In this document: positions 1-6,888 of the stretch, in pieces
Numbering within the stretch: position 1 is the first letter of the stretch
How the letters are laid out: each line of letters opens with the position of its first letter
Position numbers and translations under genes: made by a program
NCBI GenBank assembly: GCA_023391185.1
Contig: JAEWBI010000019.1
Span: forward strand, 1-23,755
Reading direction: 5' to 3'
DNA length: 23,755 nt
DNA from: Bacillota bacterium
Lineage (GTDB): Bacteria; Bacillota_I; Bacilli_A; RF39; UBA660
Notes under the pieces: model-generated
Databases searched by the model: none
What the model was told of the DNA's origin: nothing
What the model saw: only the letters and a program-made list of their open reading frames with translations

Positions 1-2341
1 TTTCTTGTAATCTCCAAAGACGATCTAAGAATTTTTTACAACCTTTAAGACCATTAGTAGACCAAGCAGCATCTTTTTCATAATCTCCTATAAACATTTC
101 ATATGTTCTAAGAGCATCAGATCCTACTTCTTTTACTATATCATCTGGATTAATTACATTGCCCTTTGATTTACTCATTTTCTCACCATTTGATCCTAAA
201 ATCATACCATGTGATACACGAATATCTACTGGCTCTTTTGATGGAACTAAGCCTATATTATATAAGAATTGATTCCAAAATCTAGCATAAAGTAAATGTC
301 TTGTAGTATGCTCCATACCACCATTATACCAATCTACTTTACCCCAGTATTTTAAATTTTCTTGTGATACAAATTCTTTATCATTATGTGAATCCATATA
401 TCTTAAGAAATACCAAGATGATCCAGCCCAGTTAGGCATTGTATCTGTTTCTCTTCTAGCATGACTACCACATTTAGGACAAGTAGTATTTACAAATTCT
501 GGTATATTAGCAAGTGGGCTTTCACCATCTTCAGTAGGCTCATACTCTGCTACATCTGGCAAAAGAACAGGTAAGTCTTTTTCTGGAACAGGAACCCAAC
601 CACATTCATCACAATAAATAAGTGGTATTGGTTCTCCCCAGAATCTTTGACGTGAGAAAATCCAATCTTGTAATTTATAGTTTGTTTGTTTTCTTCCAAT
701 ACCTTCAGTTTCTAAGTATTCAAGCATTTTTGCAATACTATCTTTCTTATTTGTCATACCGTTTAAAACACCAGAATTAATCATTTTTCCATCACCAGTA
801 TATGCAGATGGACTTATTAAATTAATAAATGTAGTTTTGTGTAATTCATCTAGTACTTCATTTACAATAGTGTTCTTAGTTACCCACTCTACCGTAAAAT
901 TATCTTTTTCATCATCATCCAAGTTATTTTCTTCTTGCTTATGAGATTTTAAATTAAATAATAATCCTGTGCTTTCTATTTCGAAAGCCTTGTTCTTATT
1001 ATGTGCATAATAATGATGATTAATTGGGGCGATTGTGCGAACAAACTCTAAATCAGTATATCCTGTTTCCTCTTTAATCTCACGAAGAGCACAAGTTAAT
1101 ACATCTTCTTCATCATGTCTTGTTCCGCCAATAAATAATCTGCCACCTTTTTCATGCCAATTGATAGTTAAATATTTATCATTTTCAGAATCGTATACAC
1201 ATGCTACGATACTATTTTTATAAGATTCATTTTCTCTTATTTCACCAGTTATTTGTTCTATTACAGGAATTATTGGAATGTTAAACTTAGTTGCAAACTC
1301 ATAATCCCTTTCATCATGAGCAGGTACTGCCATAATAGCTCCCGTACCATAATTCATCATAACATAATCTGAAATCCATATCTCTATTTCTTCATTATTA
1401 ACAGGATTAACAGCGCTTAAACCTTCTAATTTAACACCAGTCTTCTCTTTAACAAGTTCAGTTCTCTCAAACTCTGTTTTACTTTTAGCAAAATCTTTAT
1501 ATTTATTAACTGCTTCGATATTTATTATTTTATCGTGCATTTTCTCAATCATTGGATGTTCTGGTGCTACAACCATAAATGTAACGCCATATAATGTATC
1601 TGGTCTTGTTGTATAAACAGTAAGCTTCTCATTAGTATTTTTAATTTTAAAATCAACTTCAGCTCCTGTACTTTTACCTATCCAGTTTACTTGACCCAAT
1701 TTAATTCTATCAGCAAAATGTGTATCATCAAGCCCACTTAGTAAGTCTTCAGCATAAGCACTCATTTTAAGCATCCATTGTTCTTTTTCTTTTTGAACAA
1801 CTTTTGAACCGCAACGTTCACAAACACCACCACTTGAATCTTCATTTGATAAACCAGTTTTACATACTGGACACCAGTTAATATCCTTTTTAGCTTTATA
1901 AGCCATACCATTTTCATAGAACTTTAAGAATTGCCATTGTGTCCATTTGTAATATTCAGGATCTGTTGTTGAAAATTCTCGATTCCAATCAAAAGAAATA
2001 CCAAGTGATTGTATTTGACCCTTAAATGTCTTAATATTCTCTTTAACTGCTTCTTTTGGATGTATATGATTTTTTATTGCATATTGTTCAGCTGGTGCAC
2101 CAAAAGCATCCCACCCCATTGGAAACAAAACATTATAACCATTCATTCTTTTCATTCTAGCATATGCATCTAGAGCTGTATAACTTCTAACATGACCTAC
2201 ATGCAAACCATGACCAGATGGGTATGGAAATTCAACTAGTATATAATATTTTTCTTTTTCACTTTTATCAGAACTAGTAAAAGTATTATTTTTTTTCCAA
2301 TATTCTTGCCATTTTTGTTCTATTTTATCAAATTCATACAT
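1..2341 (-). CDS. leuS: Leucyl-tRNA synthetase with an embedded Nudix domain (C-terminus beyond window)
   Basis: Charges tRNA-Leu in the cytoplasm. The start is ATG at 2341, one base after the stop of the upstream ORF; 780 codons lie in the window and the frame is open at the left edge. Visible landmarks: HIGH-type HVGH at residues 47-50; Cys pairs 157/160 and 174/177 of the first zinc module; CP1 editing domain with TTRPDT at 244-249 and HDERDY near 342-347; Cys pairs 577/580 and 621/624 of the second zinc module; KMSKS at 721-725. Between the editing-domain strand ending near residue 360 and the GDG at 516, a domain of about 150 residues is inserted that carries a full Nudix box (G406, E412, R420-E421, E424-E425, G427). 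LeuRS has only a short linker there in E. coli. A T-box upstream supports leucine-dependent control. The leuS identity is certain; the Nudix call is strong, but its substrate is unknown. Confidence 0.97.
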   Translation of the reverse strand, partial: MYEFDKIEQKWQEYWKKNNTFTSSDKSEKEKYYILVEFPYPSGHGLHVGHVRSYTALDAYARMKRMNGYNVLFPMGWDAFGAPAEQYAIKNHIHPKEAVKENIKTFKGQIQSLGISFDWNREFSTTDPEYYKWTQWQFLKFYENGMAYKAKKDINWCPVCKTGLSNEDSSGGVCERCGSKVVQKEKEQWMLKMSAYAEDLLSGLDDTHFADRIKLGQVNWIGKSTGAEVDFKIKNTNEKLTVYTTRPDTLYGVTFMVVAPEHPMIEKMHDKIINIEAVNKYKDFAKSKTEFERTELVKEKTGVKLEGLSAVNPVNNEEIEIWISDYVMMNYGTGAIMAVPAHDERDYEFATKFNIPIIPVIEQITGEIRENESYKNSIVACVYDSENDKYLTINWHEKGGRLFIGGTRHDEEDVLTCALREIKEETGYTDLEFVRTIAPINHHYYAHNKNKAFEIESTGLLFNLKSHKQEENNLDDDEKDNFTVEWVTKNTIVNEVLDELHKTTFINLISPSAYTGDGKMINSGVLNGMTNKKDSIAKMLEYLETEGIGRKQTNYKLQDWIFSRQRFWGEPIPLIYCDECGWVPVPEKDLPVLLPDVAEYEPTEDGESPLANIPEFVNTTCPKCGSHARRETDTMPNWAGSSWYFLRYMDSHNDKEFVSQENLKYWGKVDWYNGGMEHTTRHLLYARFWNQFLYNIGLVPSKEPVDIRVSHGMILGSNGEKMSKSKGNVINPDDIVKEVGSDALRTYEMFIGDYEKDAAWSTNGLKGCKKFLDRLWRLQE
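1058..1126 (-). other. Nudix box inside leuS (residues 406-428)
   Basis: These 23 in-frame codons match every fixed position of the Nudix signature GX5EX7REUXEEXGU: G406, E412, R420, E421, I422, E424, E425, G427 and Y428. The flanks also fit a Nudix fold: a preceding GG, and strands on both sides containing hydrophobic runs such as YLTINW and FTVEWV. The catalytic glutamates are all present, so the domain looks competent to bind metal. The pyrophosphate substrate cannot be deduced from the sequence. Confidence 0.9.
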
Positions 2342-2342
2342 A

Positions 2343-2693
2343 TTATCTTTCCTCTTTCTTTTTAATATATTTTCCTATATTTAAATACGATACGATTATT
2401 AAAAACATAAATAGTATAAAAGCTATTAATAACTTTAAAATGATATTATAATTAAGTACCATAACAACGGCATATGTTAAGCCAATAATAATACTATTTG
2501 TAAATGCAAATAAATTAGCAACTAATTTATGATTAACCTTATCAAAATTAATCTTATACCTATTTCTAATTAAAACTGTTTCTTTACTATTTTTAATATA
2601 TTTATTTAATCTTCTTTTATTATTTATAATAATTAGAAAATATAAAAAATATATAACTACCATTATTCCAAGTCCAATATAAACATTATCCAT
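2343..2693 (-). CDS. Small three-helix membrane protein of unknown function, first gene of the leuS operon
   Basis: I do not recognise the family. The 116-residue protein has an N-terminal hydrophobic helix (about residues 5-25), a basic stretch rich in Lys, Arg and Asn (26-55), then two closely spaced helices (about 62-82 and 85-105) and a charged KKKEER tail, so it should be an integral membrane protein. It has a strong ribosome binding site (AGGAGGA, about 2698-2704) and its stop is followed one base later by the leuS ATG, so the two are probably translationally coupled. It lies directly behind the leucine T-box and should be induced by leucine starvation. Nothing in the sequence shows whether it has a role in leucine metabolism. 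Confidence 0.85.
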   Translation of the reverse strand: MDNVYIGLGIMVVIYFLYFLIIINNKRRLNKYIKNSKETVLIRNRYKINFDKVNHKLVANLFAFTNSIIIGLTYAVVMVLNYNIILKLLIAFILFMFLIIVSYLNIGKYIKKKEER

Positions 2694-2710
2694 TTTATCC
2701 TCCTATAACA

Positions 2711-2776
2711 TAAAAAGTATTATGATATAAGGACTGGAATATATTCCAGCGGTACCACCTTATTTCATAATACTTA
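2711..2776 (-). terminator. Regulated terminator of the leucine T-box
   Basis: On the minus strand, a long arm (AAGTATTATGAAATAAGG) pairs with CCTTATATCATAATACTT and is followed by a U run (plus-strand A run at 2712-2716). The T-box GGTGGTACC element lies in the intervening segment and would form the competing antiterminator when tRNA-Leu is uncharged. Confidence 0.88.
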
Positions 2777-2930
2777 TGCTCTCTTACTTTAACGCAGTTA
2801 ACGTATATATTTCTATATAAAGCTCCAAAGCAAGTTCATAAACCTTATTAAATGTTTTCACCAACCACATTTTCTCTAAATAATAAGTAATTTATTACTA
2901 CTCTTTTTCATTGCTTTTAACAAACACATT
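2711..2930 (-). promoter_or_regulatory. T-box riboswitch leader, leucine (CUU specifier)
   Basis: On the minus strand the leader shows the standard T-box parts in order. The Stem I closing helix AAAGC (2913-2917) pairs with GCTTT (2827-2831). Stem I conserved bases follow (AGAGTAGTAA, then TAGAGA and GGTTGGTG). The specifier region GAACTTG places a CTT leucine codon at 2832-2834, immediately 5' of the closing helix and followed by a purine. The T-box sequence GGTGGTACCGC lies within about 2743-2762. Uncharged tRNA-Leu would stabilise the antiterminator and allow transcription into the membrane ORF and leuS. The specifier agrees with leuS downstream. Confidence 0.93.
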
Positions 2931-2936
2931 AGATAA

Positions 2937-2965
2937 ATTATAATACAAAATGTAATAAAAAACAA
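2937..2965 (-). promoter_or_regulatory. Sigma-A-type promoter of the leucine T-box operon
   Basis: On the minus strand, TTGTTT (2960-2965) is separated by exactly 17 bp from a perfect TATAAT (2937-2942), placing the transcript start near 2930, just before T-box Stem I. The -35 box overlaps the T-tail of the preceding gene's terminator. Confidence 0.8.
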
Positions 2966-2984
2966 GTATATTTCTATACTTGTT
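2956..2984 (-). terminator. Intrinsic terminator of the pyk-GH31 operon
   Basis: A perfect 10-bp stem (arms 2975-2984 and 2961-2970) with a GAAA loop is followed by a run of six or more T on the minus strand. The GH31 TAG stop codon (2974-2976) lies at the stem-loop junction, so the end of the coding region is part of the hairpin. Confidence 0.9.
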
Positions 2985-5382
2985 CTACATATTCTAATAA
3001 TTTTAAGAATAATTTAACAAACTTTCTATCTAAACCCTTATGTTTAAGTTTTCTTACTTCAATACGCTTTTTCTTTATCTGTAAATCACTAAATAATACT
3101 GCGTCAACTTTTTCTTTTAATAAAGTTTCTATCGGTAAATCACTTAAGATTTTAGATATCTCATCATTTACAAGTCTAACTGCATCAAACTCAATATCTT
3201 TTCCCTTACAATTTATTGTAAGCTGTCCTATTGTTGGAACTTCCTTAATTTCAACAACAAAATCAGTCCCATCAACATAAGAATTATTTGGTATTGGTTC
3301 ATTATTAAAATATACTATTACATCATTAGCTTTCTTTGTATTTCTAAATCTAATAGTATAGTTTCTTTTATCCGGAACTATACCACTTTTACCTTCTAAA
3401 GCTCTAAATATAACCGTGTAATTATTTGGTAGATAATTATAATCTATACTTGTAAGTAAATAGAATCCTTTTTTGTATAAATCACTTAATCCATCATCTT
3501 CATATAATCGATAAGTATTAGATCTACCTGGATATATATCTACTTCTAAATCTTTTGGTGGTGTAGTGTCATTAAGATTTTCATTATTACTAAGTGGGAT
3601 AATAGCTCCACCTCTAGCAAATACTGGATAATCTTGTTCTCTAAAGAACGAAACATAACTTTTACCACCCGGAAATTTCTTTCCAGTTGTTATATCATAC
3701 CAAACACCTTCAGGTATATAAAATTTATGAATAGTACGATTCATAATAAAATCTTTTTTAGATATAATTGGTGAAACATAAAGTTCACCACCAAAATAAT
3801 ATTCATTTCTATAAAATGGATCATCATACATTTCTGGAAATTTATAATATAAAGGTTGTATAAGTGGCAAACCTTGAGTACTATACTTATAAGCTTCTGA
3901 GTATAAATATGGTATTAATCTATGTCTAAGTTTTAAATAGTCTTTAGCTATAACATAAGTTTTAATACTCCATTTCCAAGGTTCTCTTTTATAATATTTA
4001 CCAAAATCAGCTCCAAATTTCATTATTGGACTAAATACACCAAGTTCAACAAATCTTATATATAGTTCATTATCTTCAATACCTTTAAAATAGCCACCAA
4101 TATCATGACTCCACCAAGAAACTCCTATGTTAGCAGCATTACTATTATGAATTGGGATTGATTTTAAAGTTTCCCAATTAACTTCTGTTTTACCAGAATA
4201 AAGTACTGGATATCTGTGAGAAGCCACTTTAGAATTATAGCCTAGTACCATAGGTCTTCTTTTATAATCACGCATCATATCATAAAATTGATAATGTTTT
4301 AATCTAAATAAATCTTCACTCTGTTTTTTATTAAAATAATCTATCCAATAAAAATCTACTCCTAAAGAATCAAGAGGATGAATAAACAGTTTTAAATATA
4401 CATCAATAAATTTAGAATCATATATATTGAAAGGAATTACTCCTTTTTCATCTGGTGGTAAATACTCCTTAGCCTTTTCATAATAATTTTCTATAGAATA
4501 TATTCCTTCAGTTGGATTTATATTTAATCCCAGTCTTATTCCTTTAGAGTTTAAATACTTTGTCATAGCAGCTGGATCTTTAAATAACTCATTGTTAAAT
4601 GAAAAACCAGTTTTTAAATTATCTTTACCACTAGATACACGCTTATGCCAATCCTTATCAAGTAGCAATATTGACATAGGAATATCCTGACGATCAAACT
4701 CAGTAATTAAATCCTTGACATCTTCATCAGTGTACGCTTCGTTTTTGCTCCACCAATTACCTAAAGCATATCTAGGAATCAATGATGGAAAACCAGTTAG
4801 CCTAAAGTAATCAACTAAGGCTAAATTAAAGTCCTTTAAATATGCGAATAAATATACATCTAAGCCTTTATGATCTCTTGGTACTAATTCACCCATCTCA
4901 TTAAATACGGCGGATGTACTATCATCAAAACTTGCGAATCCATCTATTGAATATAAACTTCTATCATATTTCTTCTTTTTATCTGTTGAAAGAAATAATG
5001 ATGGTGCTCCATAATTACGAACTTCAGGATGATTATAATACCAATATCTATCTGAATTTACTACATCTACTTTTAAATTTGCAGTTGGATTTAACCTTCC
5101 ACCATAAAATGATTTATTCTTTGTATATGAAAGTACAAAATAAGAGGTTTTTATTTCAAGATATTTATCATCTTCACGAACAACAAATTTAGGTACTTGG
5201 AAACTTTTATTCCAAGCAAACTCTGAAGGTCTATCTTCAAAAATACCATTTTCACTATATTCTAATCTTATAAGTCTCTCTGACAAAATGGTAAAACGGT
5301 ATTTTTCTCCTTTATATACACATTCATCTTTAGGCTTATTTGAAGCCGTAGGTATTTTAAAATTATCACCTAAATTATACAT
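2974..5382 (-). CDS. Glycoside hydrolase family 31 (alpha-glucosidase/alpha-xylosidase-like)
   Basis: Retaining alpha-glycosidase of the GH31 clan, 802 residues. There is an N-terminal beta-sandwich region (about 20-200), a TIM barrel from about 205 (start LGNWWSKNE) to 510, and C-terminal beta domains (YVSPII, PVFARGG, RLYEDDG). The nucleophile is most likely D348 in GVDFYWID and the acid/base D427 in WWSHDIGGY. There is no signal peptide or membrane segment, so it should act in the cytosol on imported oligosaccharides. It lies 14 bp after pyk with a GAGGGTGAT ribosome binding site, so it is probably co-transcribed with this glycolytic gene. Around residues 396-399 it reads SGKT, where relatives I remember have SGDT. 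The final 60 residues are lysine-rich and look like an extra tail. Substrate specificity cannot be read from the sequence. Confidence 0.9.
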   Translation of the reverse strand: MYNLGDNFKIPTASNKPKDECVYKGEKYRFTILSERLIRLEYSENGIFEDRPSEFAWNKSFQVPKFVVREDDKYLEIKTSYFVLSYTKNKSFYGGRLNPTANLKVDVVNSDRYWYYNHPEVRNYGAPSLFLSTDKKKKYDRSLYSIDGFASFDDSTSAVFNEMGELVPRDHKGLDVYLFAYLKDFNLALVDYFRLTGFPSLIPRYALGNWWSKNEAYTDEDVKDLITEFDRQDIPMSILLLDKDWHKRVSSGKDNLKTGFSFNNELFKDPAAMTKYLNSKGIRLGLNINPTEGIYSIENYYEKAKEYLPPDEKGVIPFNIYDSKFIDVYLKLFIHPLDSLGVDFYWIDYFNKKQSEDLFRLKHYQFYDMMRDYKRRPMVLGYNSKVASHRYPVLYSGKTEVNWETLKSIPIHNSNAANIGVSWWSHDIGGYFKGIEDNELYIRFVELGVFSPIMKFGADFGKYYKREPWKWSIKTYVIAKDYLKLRHRLIPYLYSEAYKYSTQGLPLIQPLYYKFPEMYDDPFYRNEYYFGGELYVSPIISKKDFIMNRTIHKFYIPEGVWYDITTGKKFPGGKSYVSFFREQDYPVFARGGAIIPLSNNENLNDTTPPKDLEVDIYPGRSNTYRLYEDDGLSDLYKKGFYLLTSIDYNYLPNNYTVIFRALEGKSGIVPDKRNYTIRFRNTKKANDVIVYFNNEPIPNNSYVDGTDFVVEIKEVPTIGQLTINCKGKDIEFDAVRLVNDEISKILSDLPIETLLKEKVDAVLFSDLQIKKKRIEVRKLKHKGLDRKFVKLFLKLLEYVEQV

Positions 5383-5396
5383 AATATCACCCTCTT

Positions 5397-6812
5397 TTAT
5401 AGTTCTTCTATTTTCATAAAGTTTGTATGTTTTACTTCTTTAAATGGATATCCTCCTGTTATAACAATCTTATCTCCTGGTTCAATTTCCACTATATCTT
5501 TTGTCATTTTTTTAGATACTTCAATTATTCTATCAAAGCTCTTTAATTCACCTACTAAAACAGGTAAAACTCCAAAATAAAGAGCCAAAGATTTTACTGT
5601 AGCAAGGCTTGGGCTTGCTGCAATAATTGGACAACATGGTCTAAAGCGGCTTATTTTTCTAGCTGTATATCCGCTTATAGTAGGCGCGAATATTGCTTTA
5701 CATTTCAAATAGTTAGATGTTTCAGCTACATCATAGGCAAGCATTCCAGTTGTATCTCTTGTCTCAGTTCTAATTGCTTTATCCATAAATCCTAAATAAT
5801 CAACATCTTTTTCAGCAGTCTCTATTATTCTTTCCATCATTTCCAAAGTTTCAACTGGAAATAATCCAATAGTTGTTTCGTTAGAAAGCATGACTGCATC
5901 TGTACCATCAAGTACAGCATTAGCAACATCTGACACTTCAGCTCTAGTAGGTATTGAATTATTTTCCATTGATGTCATCATTTCAGTTGCCACTATACTA
6001 AATTTCCCAGCCATATGACATTTACTTATTATAGATTTTTGTATACCTGGAACTCTCTCCATTGGAACTTGTACACCTAAATCACCACGAGCAACCATTA
6101 CTCCTTCTGAAACCTTAATAATTTCATCTAAGTCTTCGTATGCCATCTCATTTTCAATTTTAGCTATAATTCCTATATGGTCATTACCCATATTTATTAA
6201 TAAATCATTAACTTCTAGTATATCTTCATGCCCATGTACAAAAGAAAGGGCTAAAAAATCAACATTAAGTGTATTAGCAAGAAGTATGTCATCACGATCT
6301 TGTTCAGATAAAAATGGCATATTAAAATGCACTCCTGGAACATTTACACCTTTATGGTCTTCTAAAACACCATCATTCAATACTTCACAAAGAACATAAT
6401 CTTTACCTTTATCAAGAACTTGCAATGATATATGACCATCACTAATCTTAATAATACTATCATAATTTATCTCTTCAACAAAATTAGGATAATCTACACA
6501 AAACTTTGTACTATCACCTAATATTTCATCACAATATATTCTTATTTTAGAACCTTTTTCAAGTTTTGCGCATCCGCAAGCAACTTTTCCTGTTCTTATT
6601 TCTGGACCCCTTGTATCAAATAATATAGCTACATTAGTATCTAATTCTTCATTGACTTCATTAATCTTATTAACTATATCAGTGCAAAAATCATAATCTG
6701 AATGATCTAAATTTATACGAGCAACATCCATGCCAGATCTTATTAATTTTTTAATAACCTCTTTATCTTTAGTGGATGGACCAATTGTAGCTATTATTTT
6801 TGTCTTATTCAT
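5397..6812 (-). CDS. pyk: Pyruvate kinase
   Basis: Transfers phosphate from phosphoenolpyruvate to ADP in the last step of glycolysis; cytosolic, normally a tetramer. The 471 residues cover the usual A, B and C domains without the extra C-terminal domain of some Bacilli. Landmarks: TKIIATIGPS at the N-terminus; FDTRGPEIRTG (about 65-75), with the Glu that typifies potassium-dependent enzymes; catalytic K218 and metal ligand E220 in AKIENE; D244 in ARGDLGV; ATEMM, where the common motif is ATQML; and PTRAEVSDVANA. The first-domain motif reads RINLDHS where most enzymes read RxNFSHG, so the serine that helps bind potassium is Asp36. It has its own extended -10 promoter and an AGGTGAT ribosome binding site, and is followed by the GH31 gene. 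Confidence 0.97.
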   Translation of the reverse strand: MNKTKIIATIGPSTKDKEVIKKLIRSGMDVARINLDHSDYDFCTDIVNKINEVNEELDTNVAILFDTRGPEIRTGKVACGCAKLEKGSKIRIYCDEILGDSTKFCVDYPNFVEEINYDSIIKISDGHISLQVLDKGKDYVLCEVLNDGVLEDHKGVNVPGVHFNMPFLSEQDRDDILLANTLNVDFLALSFVHGHEDILEVNDLLINMGNDHIGIIAKIENEMAYEDLDEIIKVSEGVMVARGDLGVQVPMERVPGIQKSIISKCHMAGKFSIVATEMMTSMENNSIPTRAEVSDVANAVLDGTDAVMLSNETTIGLFPVETLEMMERIIETAEKDVDYLGFMDKAIRTETRDTTGMLAYDVAETSNYLKCKAIFAPTISGYTARKISRFRPCCPIIAASPSLATVKSLALYFGVLPVLVGELKSFDRIIEVSKKMTKDIVEIEPGDKIVITGGYPFKEVKHTNFMKIEEL

Positions 6813-6830
6813 CTATTATCACCTAGTATA

Positions 6831-6839
6831 ATTATATCA
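6831..6839 (-). promoter_or_regulatory. Extended -10 promoter of pyk
   Basis: The minus strand reads TGATATAAT, a perfect -10 with the TGn extension, 19 bp before the pyk start. No good -35 is seen at 17 bp, which is typical of extended -10 promoters. The predicted 5' leader is only about 10-15 bases and holds the ribosome binding site. Confidence 0.75.
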
Positions 6840-6856
6840 TAGTTTATTTATATATA

Positions 6857-6888
6857 AAGAAAAAAAAGAAAGATTTTAAACTTTCTTT
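6857..6888 (-). terminator. Intrinsic terminator of the yfhO-pilin-like operon
   Basis: An 8-bp stem (6881-6888 with 6865-6872) and an 8-base loop precede a T run on the minus strand. The 5' arm begins at the last base of the stop codon of the upstream gene. Confidence 0.85.

Noticed and set aside
1035..1223. Plus-strand open frame of 62 codons
   Set aside because: It is the complement of the Nudix segment of leuS, which has clear motifs; the plus-strand product is low-complexity.
1058..1260. A separate Nudix gene with leuS broken by insertion
   Set aside because: The Nudix segment is in the same frame, with no internal stop or frameshift, and conserved LeuRS motifs continue on both sides.
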